Positions 18,246 to 27,316 of a stretch of DNA of 64,000 nucleotides are shown here, piece after piece. The notes under the pieces were generated by a model. The model was given only the letters and a program-made list of their open reading frames with translations, searched no databases and had not been told where the DNA came from. How positions within the stretch are numbered: the stretch's first letter is position 1; every line of letters begins with the position of its first letter. Where the stretch lies: positions 1 through 64,000 of the forward strand of contig JAYVTO010000310.1 in the NCBI GenBank assembly GCA_043788745.1, given 5' to 3'. The DNA is from JBBQWZ01 sp043788745. Its GTDB lineage: Bacteria > Acidobacteriota > Terriglobia > Bryobacterales > Bryobacteraceae. The translations under genes and the position numbers were made by a program.

Positions 18246-18476
18246 ATGGCGATGACCAAAGTCTTCCAGAGCGGCAACTCGCAGGCGGTCCGGATTCCGC
18301 GTGAATTCAAGATCGATGCCGAAGAGATCGAAATCGTCAGAGTCGGTCAGGATCTTGTTCTGAGGACCCCTCAAAAGAACCTGGGTCGTGCCTACGACAT
18401 TCTGCTTGCCATGCCGAAGGACTTCTTCCGGGAAGGTAGAAAGCAGCCGAAAGCGGAAAAACGGCTGGAACTGTAA
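18246..18476 (+). CDS. vapB: VapB-type antitoxin (SpoVT/AbrB fold)
   Basis: A 76-residue antitoxin. The N-terminal AbrB-like swapped-hairpin motif is clear (MAMTKVFQSGNSQAVRIPRE, then KIDAEEIEIVRVGQDLVLR). The C-terminal tail is charged and would wrap the VapC toxin. The start ATG 18246 fits family N-termini better than the open frame upstream. Its stop overlaps the toxin start by one base (TAATG), so the two are translationally coupled. The upstream tandem palindromes suggest autoregulation. Confidence 0.88.
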   Translation: MAMTKVFQSGNSQAVRIPREFKIDAEEIEIVRVGQDLVLRTPQKNLGRAYDILLAMPKDFFREGRKQPKAEKRLEL

Positions 18477-18871
18477 TGTTCCTCCTCGATACGAACATCT
18501 GCATCTACATCTCGAAGAATCCTGCGCCAAGTCTCCGTGCGAAGTTCGAGGCAGCCTCTGCCGAGGGCGTGGCCATGTCCGTCGTCTCCTATGCGGAGCT
18601 TTGCTTCGGCGCGGCCAAGAGTTCTCGGACAGAACTAGTCATGCAAGGACTCCGAGAACTTCGAGAGTTGGTTCCAGTTTTGCCGCTGACAGAACAAGCG
18701 GGTGAGATCTATGGGAAATTGCGGCGTGACCTTGAACGGCGACGCCTCCCGATCGGTGCTCACGACATGCTGATTGCGGCCCATACGATTGCCCTGGGTG
18801 CAACGCTTGTGACGAACAACCTCGGGGCATTCCATCGGATCCCTGACCTTAAACTCGACAACTGGGTGTAG
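18476..18871 (+). CDS. vapC: VapC-type PIN-domain ribonuclease toxin
   Basis: A 131-residue PIN-domain toxin. The acidic Mg-binding residues are in place: Asp5 in MFLLDTNICI, Glu in SYAELCFGA, and Asp in GAHDMLIAAH, with a late TNNLGAFHRIPDL segment. This is the FitB/VapC type that cleaves tRNA or rRNA. It is coupled to vapB by TAATG overlap. It appears intact, unlike the two other toxin-antitoxin loci in the window. Target RNA is not predictable from sequence. Confidence 0.92.
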   Translation: MFLLDTNICIYISKNPAPSLRAKFEAASAEGVAMSVVSYAELCFGAAKSSRTELVMQGLRELRELVPVLPLTEQAGEIYGKLRRDLERRRLPIGAHDMLIAAHTIALGATLVTNNLGAFHRIPDLKLDNWV

Positions 18872-18923
18872 AAGCCCAGGACTCGCGTGCTTAGCGCCAA
18901 GCACGAGAAGCTTCGTGACAAAA

Positions 18924-18957
18924 TCACAGAGGGCCGCGCGAACGCGGCCCTCTGTGA
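18924..18957. terminator. bidirectional terminator hairpin between vapC and a leftward gene
   Basis: A perfect 15-bp stem, TCACAGAGGGCCGCG with its complement, closes a CGAA loop. It lies between two convergent genes. On the minus strand it is followed by GATTTTGTC, a weak T-run. On the plus strand there is no T-run. Confidence 0.7.
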
Positions 18958-18972
18958 GTCCGTAGAGCGCAA

Positions 18973-20301
18973 CTACACCTTGTCCGGCACCACGTACGGC
19001 GTACGGTAGGCGCGCGTCAGCAGCTTGTTGGCCTCTGCATCGCCTTTGCACGTGAACGTCTCGTGGTCGAACTGAATCGTCCGTCCGACGCGGTACGAGA
19101 TGTTCGCCAGATGCATCAGCACGCTTGAGATCGCGCCTTCCTCGATCTCCCCGTTCAACATCTCGCGCTTGTTCTCCTTCACCGCTTCGATGAAGTTGCG
19201 CCAGTTGTTGCCGCCCTTATTGCCCGCCGGTCCACGCTCCTGATCGCGGCCGAGGAAGAACTGGTACTTGTTGTACCCGTCGATCGCCATGTACCCTTTG
19301 CTGCCGTAGAAGACGTTGCCGACGGTGTTGGAATCCATCCTGCCGTCTTTCTTCTTCTCCTCGCCGATCTCCGCTTCGTGATTCGACATCCAGTGGCGCA
19401 CGTCGAATTGCAGGATACGCTTCTTGCCGCCTTCGTCAAACTCAAAATTCGCCGAGATTGTGTTGGGCGTTTCCTGGTCGTCGTCGAACATAAAGTGCCC
19501 GCCCATCGCGCTGACCTTCGTCGGATACTTCACGCCCAGGCCCCAACGCGCGATGTCGACTTCGTGGATGCCCTGGTTGCCGATGTCGCCGTTGCCGTAG
19601 TCCCAGAACCAATGCCACTTGTAATGGAAACGATTCTGCGTGAACTCACGCTTCGGCGCGGGTCCAAGCCATTCGTTGTAATCCACGCCGGCGGGCACGG
19701 GCTCTACCTTCGCGCGGCCGATGGTGTCGCGCCACTTGTAGCAGAGGCCGCGCGCCATGTAAACATCGCCGATAAGGCCGTCCTGCATCTTCTGCATCGC
19801 CTCGCGGACCGCGACGCCGGAGCGCGCGTTCACGCCGTGCGAAACGATCTTCCCGTATTTCCGCGTTGCTGCGACGATCTGCTTTGCTTCAAAAACATTG
19901 TGCGAACAAGGCTTCTCGCAGTACACATGCTTGCCCGCCTGCAAGGACCAGATGGTCTGCAGCGTGTGCTGGTGATTCGGCGTCGCGATCGACACCGCAT
20001 CGATCGACTTGTTCTCCAACATCTTTCGGATGTTGTTGTACGAGGCGGGCCGAGGCTTGCCGGCCTTCTCCACTTCCCCGAGACGCATGTTGCGGATGTT
20101 GTCGTCGATGTCGACGAGCGCCGCGACTTCGACGTCAGGCATCGCGAGGTACGTCTTGATATGCGAATTTCCCTGGCCCTTCGTGCCAACCACGGCAACG
20201 CGGATCCGGTCGTTCGCGCTCGCTAACTTCGGGCGTGACAGCCCGGCTGCAGCCGCGGCACCCATCAAAAAGTAACGGCGATTCAGGTTGAGTGTGTCCA
20301 T
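18973..20301 (-). CDS. Gfo/Idh/MocA family oxidoreductase with Tat-like leader
   Basis: A 442-residue NAD(P)-dependent oxidoreductase-fold protein. The leader NRRYFLMGAAAAAGLSRP looks like a Tat signal, typical of the many exported Gfo/Idh/MocA proteins in Acidobacteria and Planctomycetes. The Rossmann part is RIRVAVVGTKGQGN with ALVDID. The active-site loop CEKPCSHNVFEAKQIV follows near residue 130. The C-terminal alpha/beta domain has HYKWHWFWDYGNGDIGNQGIHEVDIARWGL. The family acts on sugars or cyclitols; the substrate is unknown. It is monocistronic. Confidence 0.88.
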   Translation of the reverse strand: MDTLNLNRRYFLMGAAAAAGLSRPKLASANDRIRVAVVGTKGQGNSHIKTYLAMPDVEVAALVDIDDNIRNMRLGEVEKAGKPRPASYNNIRKMLENKSIDAVSIATPNHQHTLQTIWSLQAGKHVYCEKPCSHNVFEAKQIVAATRKYGKIVSHGVNARSGVAVREAMQKMQDGLIGDVYMARGLCYKWRDTIGRAKVEPVPAGVDYNEWLGPAPKREFTQNRFHYKWHWFWDYGNGDIGNQGIHEVDIARWGLGVKYPTKVSAMGGHFMFDDDQETPNTISANFEFDEGGKKRILQFDVRHWMSNHEAEIGEEKKKDGRMDSNTVGNVFYGSKGYMAIDGYNKYQFFLGRDQERGPAGNKGGNNWRNFIEAVKENKREMLNGEIEEGAISSVLMHLANISYRVGRTIQFDHETFTCKGDAEANKLLTRAYRTPYVVPDKV

Positions 20302-20757
20302 AGGATTGCCTTACCTCCCTCCAGGGAGGATACTACACCGATCCACGCGATGCTGGACCGCGAACCCAGATCCCTCGCCCGTTCTGCCAGGGGCTGCGGG
20401 CGCCAACTTCACGCCCAACGTCCCGGCGGATCCGTCCGGTAATGTCAGAACGGTGTGCTTTGCGACCTTCGCCAAGCTCATCGATAAGCAGCCGAAGCAG
20501 GATCGAAGTGAAGTTCGTTTCCGACGAATGTTCCGCCAATAGACGGCACTCTGCGGCAGCGCTGGGCCGGATGTTCGCGGCCGACGCTGCCTGTTGTCCC
20601 TAGCTTTGCTGCTAGCAAGCTAGGACGTGCCGGTCGTTCTTACGTCGACCTGATAAGCACCATTATCGGAGTGCAATAGATCTCGCTTCGTTAAAATTCG
20701 GAATGGCGGGATCGCGCAGGTTTCAACGGCCACCCGGATGGGATTCCCGCCGTGAAC
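20302..20757. other. intergenic, no convincing gene
   Basis: A + strand frame (20288-20542) ends with a protein-like stretch (NVRTVCFATFAKLIDKQPKQ) but lacks a start signal and was not recognised. It may be a gene remnant. A short inverted-looking CTAGCTTTGCTGCTAGCAAGCTAG segment lies at about 20601-20624. Nothing else was seen. Confidence 0.3.
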
Positions 20758-21690
20758 CTACTGATCTAATGCGAATCCGGACGGCACAACTGCCTCAAGA
20801 TGGATTTGTTCTCCGGTGATGGGGTGGTGGAATTTCAGATATTGGGCATGCAGGAAATATCCTCCATCCCCGGGGAGGCCGGGGAGATTCTCAAGAGGCT
20901 GGCCGGATACGCCGTACAGAGGATCGCCTACCAGTGGATGGCCGATGGATGCCAGATGAATTCGGATTTGATGAGGTCGGCCCGAATGTAGGCTTACCTC
21001 AAACGTTGTCGTGCCCGTTGTTGTGCCGGTTGTTGTAATAGCGCCGCGTATAATGTCGCGTGAGATCACCTTTGCCAGCGACTTTGACGGTTTGCCAGTG
21101 GCCTTGGCGGCCCACACGGAACCGATCAGCGGGTGCGGTACCAGACCGATGGGTGTGAGGATTTCGTAGGCGTCGTGCTGCGCAACGTTTTGAGCCAGCG
21201 CCCGGTAGATTTTTTGAATTTTGGGTGTGTTCCAGTTTGCGAATAGAGTAGAAGCCGCCTGCGGCGTTTTGGCGAAGAGGACGATGCCGGTGGTGGCTCG
21301 GCCCAACCGGTGGACCGGGTTTGCGGCGGGCGTTTGCTTCTGCACCAGGCGCAGGAGCGTGTTTTCCATGAATCCGCCGCCGGGGAGGGTGGGTAACCCG
21401 CTGGGTTTGTTGACGGCCAACAGATGGGGGTCTTCAAACAGGACTTCGAAGTGCTGAGGGGAGTCTGGTTCGATCCAGGGTGGGCGGTTCCAGACAAGGG
21501 TTTGGCCTAACGTGATCGATTCGCCTGCCGAAGCGGTGACGCCGTTGAGCGTGACTTCGCCGTTGTTCAGTTTTTGTTGCCAGGCTTGTGGAGTTGAATG
21601 GGGGTAAAGGCTTGCCAAGTGGGAGAGCAGGGCTTGTCCATGGTACTTGCTGCTGATGACTGTGGTGTAGGCATAGCCCTGGTTGAGCAT
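20758..21690 (-). CDS. RluA-family pseudouridine synthase-like protein lacking the usual catalytic Asp
   Basis: A 310-residue protein with an N-terminal S4-like segment (WQQKLNNGEVTLNG, residues about 38-60) and an RluA-type catalytic domain (LAVNKPSGLPTLPGGG, HQIRIHLASIGHPLVGDPLYG). Family members isomerise uridine in rRNA or tRNA using an Asp in HRLDxxTSG. Here the motif is HRLGRATTG: residue 130 is Gly (GGC), not Asp. HRLG variants are, as I recall, known in some plant and cyanobacterial relatives, so it may not be dead. A Thr-rich insert (ITTTGTTTGTTTFEV) lies near residue 225. GC is lower than in neighbours, which hints at transfer. Confidence 0.8.
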   Translation of the reverse strand: MLNQGYAYTTVISSKYHGQALLSHLASLYPHSTPQAWQQKLNNGEVTLNGVTASAGESITLGQTLVWNRPPWIEPDSPQHFEVLFEDPHLLAVNKPSGLPTLPGGGFMENTLLRLVQKQTPAANPVHRLGRATTGIVLFAKTPQAASTLFANWNTPKIQKIYRALAQNVAQHDAYEILTPIGLVPHPLIGSVWAAKATGKPSKSLAKVISRDIIRGAITTTGTTTGTTTFEVSLHSGRPHQIRIHLASIGHPLVGDPLYGVSGQPLENLPGLPGDGGYFLHAQYLKFHHPITGEQIHLEAVVPSGFALDQ

Positions 21691-22034
21691 GTTATCTCGA
21701 GTGTAAGCGACGGCTTCGAATCTGTTGGTGTTGCATTTTGAACCCGGCGTACGAACCGATTGTGGAAACGCCCAGAAGTGACTCGGAAGTCCCGTTGCAG
21801 TTGGCGCGATCGGCTTGCTGCCTCCACGAGAGCGGTCGTCCGATCACGGCCAAGCCTTTGTGTCAAGGCTAAACCGCAACGAGAGGGAATGGTCCAGCCG
21901 TAGACAAAATCGTCAACGAATCAGTTAGAGGCTTGTCAACAGTTACGTTAGCGAGTTACCAGACCCGTTGCCCGAGGGCGGATCGCAGGCCGTTGCCTGA
22001 TCGACTCCGCCTCGGGCCATTTGCACTCCCCCGG
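21691..22034. other. intergenic, nothing recognised
   Basis: No supported gene, RNA or repeat is visible. Open frames here are short and lack ribosome binding sites. It separates two leftward genes; the promoter of the RluA-like gene should lie just right of 21690. Confidence 0.4.
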
Positions 22035-22565
22035 TCATTGGATCTTTTGGAAGTCGTAGAAGTCACCGGGGATCTCGGGATTGAGCCGGACAGCGGAATT
22101 CGTTCCCCCCGGAATCGAAACAATTACTTTGCCGGTTGGGTCCAGCACGACGACCTCCTGGGTACCCTTCATGGTCTGGCCATCCAGACTCACTTGTAGA
22201 TTAATGCGGACTTTGGTGACCGTAGCTAGAGCCCCGGCCGGGGTAAACGCGAAAACGTACATGGTCGCGAGAAACTTGCGATCCCCCACACGGACCCAAA
22301 CTCCGTGAGCGGTGGTTTGTGTGCCGTCCGCCGCGGACCCGGTGGTTGTTCCGTTGGCATAGAAGGATTGAAGGTTCAGTGTTGCCGGCTGCGTGGCGGG
22401 TCGTCCGGGAATTCTCAATTCCTGGAGCCAGGTGCCGTCCAACGTCTGATTGACAACTGCTACCGCCTTCTCCGGCGTAGTGATCGATTGAAGGATGCCT
22501 TGCGCCTGGACCTGCACAGCGGCAACCGAAAAGAAAGCGAAAGTGAGTACGTTGAATCGTTGCAT
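22035..22565 (-). CDS. secreted protein of unknown function
   Basis: A 176-residue protein. The start ATG (complement of 22563-22565) follows GGAGGTCTCTTCC on the minus strand and begins a signal peptide (MQRFNVLTFAFFSVAAVQVQAQ). The mature part is a mostly beta-strand protein rich in Thr, Val and Gly, with GTWLQELRIPGRPATQPATL and IPGGTNSAVRLNPEIPGDFY. I recognise no family. Its 5' end faces the winged-helix/TPR regulator at 22732 across 166 bases, so the two may share a control region. The longer open frame to 22820 overlaps that regulator and is unlikely. Confidence 0.75.
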   Translation of the reverse strand: MQRFNVLTFAFFSVAAVQVQAQGILQSITTPEKAVAVVNQTLDGTWLQELRIPGRPATQPATLNLQSFYANGTTTGSAADGTQTTAHGVWVRVGDRKFLATMYVFAFTPAGALATVTKVRINLQVSLDGQTMKGTQEVVVLDPTGKVIVSIPGGTNSAVRLNPEIPGDFYDFQKIQ

Positions 22566-22731
22566 GGAAGAGACCTCCTTTGGTCTAAGCAAACGATAGA
22601 CCCAGGTCTTCGCATCTCTCAAGGGCGAGAGTGTCCTCTCTGTGTAACGCCTATGTTCCCATTTAAGTATTTTTGAATCAAAGAGATCCGCATCGTGATC
22701 CCTGGACCCTTCCAGATAGTAGACTAGACGC

Positions 22732-24621
22732 ATGGATGTTCGCAGGCCACCTGTGCGCTTCGGAATCTTCGAGGTCGACCTCGCCGCGGGCGAACTGCGC
22801 AAACAGGGCCTAAAGGTCAAGCTCCAAGAGCAGCCGTTTCAAGTCTTGCTGGCGTTGCTCGAGCGCCCGCATGAGGTTGTGACTCGGGAAGAGATCCAAA
22901 AGCTCCTTTGGCCTGAGGACACCAACGTCGACTTTGACCGCGGGCTAAACCGAGCGATCAACCGCCTCCGCGAGGCCCTTGGCGACGATGCCGAAAATCC
23001 CCGGTTCGTCGAGACCCTCCCGCAAAGGGGGTATCGGTTTCTGGCGGACGTGCAGACCGCGCTACCCTCGACGCCGCAGCCTGAAATCGTAGGACCTGCG
23101 GCTGCCACTTCGCGCCCTCCAGCTCCCGGTTCGCCCCTTCAAGCTCCCCGTTTCCCGATGACGCGGCGCGGTTGGATGGCGCTTGCCGGTGGACTGGTCA
23201 CCGTGCCCATTGCCGCCGTTGGCTATCGTCTCTTTCGGTCAGCTTCCCCCAAGATCGAGTCCATCGCCGTACTCCCTTTCGAGAATCTGTCCGGCAACCC
23301 GGAGCAGGAATACTTCTCGGATGGGATGACGGACGAACTGATCGGACAGATTGCCCGGATCGGTTCGCTGCGGGTGATTTCGCGAACCTCCGTGATGCAG
23401 TACAAACTCGGCGTGCGCAAGTCGCTTCCAGAAATTGCAAAAGAGCTGAACGTCGACGCCATTCTGGAAGGGACCGTGGCGCAGTCGGGCCGCAGGGTGC
23501 GCATCACCGCACAATTGATCCGCGCGCAAGACGACCGGCACATCTGGACGGAAAAGTATGAACGGGAGCTGACCGATATTCTCGCCCTTCAGGGCGAAGT
23601 CGCCAGCGCAGTGGCCGCACAGATCCAACGTCAGTTGGCTCCACAGCAGAGTTCAGCGCACGTTCGTCAAGTAAACCCGGAAGCCTATCAATTGTTCCTC
23701 AAAGGAAATTTCTTCTCGGCACAGGGGATTCGCGGAGTGACAAAGAGCATCGAGTACTTCGAGCAAGCCATCCGCATTGACTCTTCGCACGCGGAGTCTT
23801 ACGCTGGCCTCGCTATGGCGATGTGCTTTGCTGGAATTTACGGCTTTCGACCGTCCTCCGAAACATATTCCGAGGCTCGCGCGATGGCATTGAAGGCCCT
23901 TGCGATCGACAACTCCTCCGTCGTCGCGCACACCGCCCTGGCGGACGTCAAACAGGGGTATGACTGGGATTTGGCTGGAGCCGAGGTCGAATTCCGGCGC
24001 GCACTCCAGCTGAATCCGAGTTACCTTCAGGCGCGGATTATGTACGCCGAGAGCTTGACGCGAATGCACCGCCTGGACGAAGCCGTCGCGGCGTCTGCCC
24101 AGGTAGTCTCTCTGGCTCCGGTTACGCCCGCTAGTTTCGTCGTTCGAGGGATGATATTCTTCCATGCCCGCCGCTTTCAGGAAGCGATCCAAGCAAGTCA
24201 GCAAGCGCTGGATATGGACCCAAGCTCTGCGAATGCGTTCTGGTGGCAGGGCGTGTCCTACGCAGGCTTAAATGATTTCGCAAGAGCCATATCCTGTCTC
24301 AAACAGGCTCTCGCCATGACCGAGGGATCTTTGTTTCGAGCACTTCTGGGCTACGTCTATGCACGTGCCGGAGAGCGAGCCAAAGCTCTCGCCATGCTGG
24401 ACCAAGTCACGGCGATCTCCAAACTTCGCTATGTGACTCCGGTGGATTTCGCCATCATTCACGCTGGGTTGGGCAACGCGGACGCGGCGTTCGCTTGGCT
24501 GGAAAAAGCTTACACGGGTCGCGCCGTTCGGGTGGTAGAACTGCGCTCGCTGTACTTCGACGGCCTCCGCTCCGATGCCCGCTACGCAGACCTCTCGCGG
24601 CGGGTGGGTCTCCCGGTTTAG
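22732..24621 (+). CDS. membrane-anchored winged-helix regulator with TolB-like and TPR domains
   Basis: A 629-residue protein in the CadC/ToxR-like style. Residues 1-105 are an OmpR-type winged helix (RFGIFEVDLAAGELRKQG, TREEIQKLLWPEDTNVDFDR, LPQRGYRF). A Pro-rich linker and one membrane helix (148-167, WMALAGGLVTVPIAAVGYRL) follow. Residues about 174-300 form a TolB-N/FlgO-like domain (IAVLPFENLSGNPEQEYFSD). About 310-600 hold TPR repeats. A DNA-binding cytoplasmic head with a periplasmic sensor predicts one-component signalling. Such multi-copy regulators are typical of Acidobacteria. The divergent secreted protein gene is a candidate target. Confidence 0.9.
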   Translation: MDVRRPPVRFGIFEVDLAAGELRKQGLKVKLQEQPFQVLLALLERPHEVVTREEIQKLLWPEDTNVDFDRGLNRAINRLREALGDDAENPRFVETLPQRGYRFLADVQTALPSTPQPEIVGPAAATSRPPAPGSPLQAPRFPMTRRGWMALAGGLVTVPIAAVGYRLFRSASPKIESIAVLPFENLSGNPEQEYFSDGMTDELIGQIARIGSLRVISRTSVMQYKLGVRKSLPEIAKELNVDAILEGTVAQSGRRVRITAQLIRAQDDRHIWTEKYERELTDILALQGEVASAVAAQIQRQLAPQQSSAHVRQVNPEAYQLFLKGNFFSAQGIRGVTKSIEYFEQAIRIDSSHAESYAGLAMAMCFAGIYGFRPSSETYSEARAMALKALAIDNSSVVAHTALADVKQGYDWDLAGAEVEFRRALQLNPSYLQARIMYAESLTRMHRLDEAVAASAQVVSLAPVTPASFVVRGMIFFHARRFQEAIQASQQALDMDPSSANAFWWQGVSYAGLNDFARAISCLKQALAMTEGSLFRALLGYVYARAGERAKALAMLDQVTAISKLRYVTPVDFAIIHAGLGNADAAFAWLEKAYTGRAVRVVELRSLYFDGLRSDARYADLSRRVGLPV

Positions 24622-24992
24622 CTTCTGCCGCGGGAAAAGCGCATGGTCGTGGATCCCGAGATCCGGGCTGGAAAACCAATGATCCGAAGCACGCGTCTCG
24701 CCGTCGAGGTCATGCTGGAATCCTGCGGAATAAGATGTCCGCTCCATGACGGTCACGGTTCAGTGATCGATCAGTGCCGACATGCCCTTGGTGCCCTGCG
24801 TTGTCGTTGGGGAGGGTTGCTGGAAAAGTTTCTGCATCCGCAGGCCTGCGTCCGGCGTTCCTGTACTTCGAGGGAATTCATTACATGATGGCGGCGGCCC
24901 TGCGCCTATTGATTCTCGTCTCTGTGCTCGCGGCTACCCAACTGCGCGCCGCCGAACTCGCAAATCGACAAGCCCAAGCCCAAACACTGACG
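24622..24992 (+). other. intergenic stretch with an orphan signal-peptide start
   Basis: ATG 24885 opens MMAAALRLLILVSVLAATQL followed by RAAELA, a convincing signal peptide with an AxA-type cleavage site. After about 35 residues the frame runs into antisense sequence of the propeller gene ending at 24993. This looks like the 5' remnant of an exported protein gene cut by a rearrangement. The rest of the stretch holds nothing I can support. Confidence 0.35.
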
Positions 24993-26210
24993 CTATTGCG
25001 CGATCCAGCGCACCAGCGACTTCGTATCTTTCACCACAACGCCATCCGCCATCACCAGCGGATGCGCCCACGTCTGGTTCTCCGCTACCGTGTACCGGCG
25101 AATCTCCTGGAACGAATCGCCCGACGGTTTTGCCACTACCATCTCGCCGTCGTTCAACAACGCCACCAGGCTCGTCCGGCCGATTAACAGCGCCGCGTTT
25201 TCGCCCTGCCGCGGAGCGCCGATCCACTTCGCCGCGCCCGTCGCCGCGTCCAGGCAGAACAACTGCCCCTTTTTTAAGTGCGAAAACCCAAACAGCAGAT
25301 CGCCCGCGAGCACCGGCGAACTCATGTACATCGACGCGTCTCGCGTCTGCCATACCGTCTGCGGATTCCATTGGTCACCCGTATGCGCCAGCCGAATCGC
25401 CATCGTCCCCTTATCGAGGCCCGATAGGATCAATGTGTCTTTATACACCAGTGGCGTGACGCTGTTCTGTTCATAGGATGTCGTGAATGGAATCTTCCAA
25501 AGCAGCTTGCCCGACGACGCAGCTAGCCCCACAATATGCTTCTGCGTCTGCGTCACGATCTGCCGGACGCCGCCCAGTTCGACAGCCAAAGGCGACGCAT
25601 ACGCCGGGCCATCGCCGGTCCAACTCCATTTCACATCGCCCGTATTCGCGTCGAACGCCATGATCGCGCCGTTGTTGTCACCGCCCACGTGTGCGATCAG
25701 CATGCCGTTATCCACAATCGGCGACATCGAGTTGCCAAACGCCGGCGACGTCTGCTTGAAGTCCTTCACGAAATCTTTTCGCCAACGAACCTTGCCAGTC
25801 TCCGCGTCGAACGACGTTAGGATCCCGCTGATGCCGAGCCCATAGAGTCTTCCATTCGAATACACCGGTGTCGATTTCGGCCCCGCGCCGTGCTTCACGG
25901 CCGCCACGTTCACGCTATACGGAGCCGCGTACTTCTGTCGCCAACGCTCTTTACCAGTCGCCGGATCGATGCAAAAGACCGTTTCCTGCCCGTCCAACCG
26001 GGCCATCTGATAGATGCTGCCGCCAGCGAAGATCGGCGACGAATGCCCCTCGCCCACCGTGATCTCCCACTGCTTCCGAAGCTTCGCTGGCCACGCCGCG
26101 GGCTCGGCCGCCATCGCGCCATCGCGCTTCGGACCGCGCCACTCACCCCAGTCCCCGCCAAACAGCGTCACTCCGCATGTCAACGCCAGGAACAGTCGAA
26201 CAGGTTTCAT
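24993..26210 (-). CDS. PQQ-binding-like beta-propeller protein
   Basis: A 405-residue exported propeller. The start ATG (complement of 26208-26210, MKPVRLFLALTCGVTLFGGD) gives a signal peptide. The domain begins with WGEWRGPKRDG, and blades repeat the pattern GSIYQMARLDGQETVFCIDP with ATGKERWRQKY. Relatives are usually non-enzymatic scaffolds or quinoprotein-like proteins; PQQ binding is not shown. It is the last gene of a leftward operon starting at 28996, 89 bases after the small membrane peptide gene. Confidence 0.88.
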   Translation of the reverse strand: MKPVRLFLALTCGVTLFGGDWGEWRGPKRDGAMAAEPAAWPAKLRKQWEITVGEGHSSPIFAGGSIYQMARLDGQETVFCIDPATGKERWRQKYAAPYSVNVAAVKHGAGPKSTPVYSNGRLYGLGISGILTSFDAETGKVRWRKDFVKDFKQTSPAFGNSMSPIVDNGMLIAHVGGDNNGAIMAFDANTGDVKWSWTGDGPAYASPLAVELGGVRQIVTQTQKHIVGLAASSGKLLWKIPFTTSYEQNSVTPLVYKDTLILSGLDKGTMAIRLAHTGDQWNPQTVWQTRDASMYMSSPVLAGDLLFGFSHLKKGQLFCLDAATGAAKWIGAPRQGENAALLIGRTSLVALLNDGEMVVAKPSGDSFQEIRRYTVAENQTWAHPLVMADGVVVKDTKSLVRWIAQ

Positions 26211-26299
26211 AGTTTTAGGATCCCTCACACGAGATACAAGCACGCGCCTCAAACTTCAGATGCGCCAGAGCCGGAAAGGAAGCAGCAAAAATGGCGGAC

Positions 26300-26440
26300 T
26301 TACCGCCGCTTCGCGCCTTCGATCTGGCGAGCCGCATCCGGCGTGACGGAAAGATCGCTGCCAGGGCCGCGGCCGCGGTAGAGCAACAACCCCGCAATCA
26401 GCCCGGACAGAATCAACACGCCCTTCAAATTCGTCTTCAT
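26300..26440 (-). CDS. 46-residue single-pass membrane peptide
   Basis: The frame reads MKTNLKGVLILSGLIAGLLL, then YRGRGPGSDLSVTPDAARQ and ends IEGAKRR before TAA (complement of 26300-26302). A basic N-terminus is followed by one hydrophobic helix (residues 8-20) and a polar tail. It sits 33 bases after the TPR-protein gene and before the propeller gene, all leftward, so it is probably an operon member. No family is recognised. It is too short for default gene calls. Confidence 0.55.
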   Translation of the reverse strand: MKTNLKGVLILSGLIAGLLLYRGRGPGSDLSVTPDAARQIEGAKRR

Positions 26441-26473
26441 GGATGGCGCACTATTCCGCTGACCGATCCTACC

Positions 26474-27316
26474 TTACTCCAGCGGCGTTCTCAGCCGATT
26501 CAGTTCCTGCAGGTACAGCCCGTTGTTCGGAAACCGTTCGTGCAGTTCCGCCAGCAGGCGACGCGCCTCGTCCGTGTTCTTGTCGCGCAAGGCAGCAACG
26601 GCGAGCAGTAGTTTGGCAAACGGCTCCAGATACCTTCCCTGTGCCGCCGTTACCCGTAATTGCGAAATGCCTTTCTCGCGATCGATCCGCGAGCCTGTCC
26701 ATCGCAACAACAACCGCACCGGAGCCGGCTTCAAGCTCAACAGGTACTGTTCAACTCCAGGCCCAAGATACGCGTCGTACATCTTCGGATTCAGCGCCAG
26801 CAGTCGATCCGCGAATGTGCGCGCGTCTTTTGTGAATCCCAGCGCCGCAAAATCTTGTTTATCCACTAACGCCGCGTAATCCGCGCGCAAACCCAGGCTT
26901 AGCGACTTCGCGAACAGCGCCGCTTCATCGTTTCCGGACTTCGCGAGCACCGCGTCGGCCAACCGCTCCGCCTGCTGGAGCTGGGCCATGAACTGCGATT
27001 TCGCTCGCGGATCGGGCATCAACCTGGCGCGCGACAAGAACTTCTGGTCGTGGACGAAGAACTCCGACTCAAGCGCTCCCAGCCGCGCCAACTCCGCGAA
27101 TAAATGCGCCGCCGCCTCCGAAACAAACGCAAACGCATCTTCCGGATGCTCCTGCTTCCACGCCGTGAACACCTGCCGCGCTTCGTCGAACCGCAGGTCG
27201 TACATCTTCAGCCAACCCGCGTGCAGGTTTCGTGCTGGCCCAGGCTGCTCTTCGCCGCGCAACGCCGCACAGCAAAGCAGCAGACTAACGAATTTCGAAA
27301 TCGATCTCGAGTTCAT
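26474..27316 (-). CDS. exported TPR-like protein of unknown function
   Basis: A 280-residue protein with a signal peptide (MNSRSISKFVSLLLCCAALRG). The rest is helical with TPR-like spacing: LHAGWLKMYDLRFDEARQVF, ERLADAVLAKSGNDEAALFA, YLEPFAKLLLAVAALRDKNT and DEARRLLAELHERFPNNGLY. No enzymatic motif is visible; it probably mediates protein contacts in the periplasm. Its start overlaps the end of the yceI-like gene by 32 bases, which supports the same operon. Confidence 0.75.
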   Translation of the reverse strand: MNSRSISKFVSLLLCCAALRGEEQPGPARNLHAGWLKMYDLRFDEARQVFTAWKQEHPEDAFAFVSEAAAHLFAELARLGALESEFFVHDQKFLSRARLMPDPRAKSQFMAQLQQAERLADAVLAKSGNDEAALFAKSLSLGLRADYAALVDKQDFAALGFTKDARTFADRLLALNPKMYDAYLGPGVEQYLLSLKPAPVRLLLRWTGSRIDREKGISQLRVTAAQGRYLEPFAKLLLAVAALRDKNTDEARRLLAELHERFPNNGLYLQELNRLRTPLE

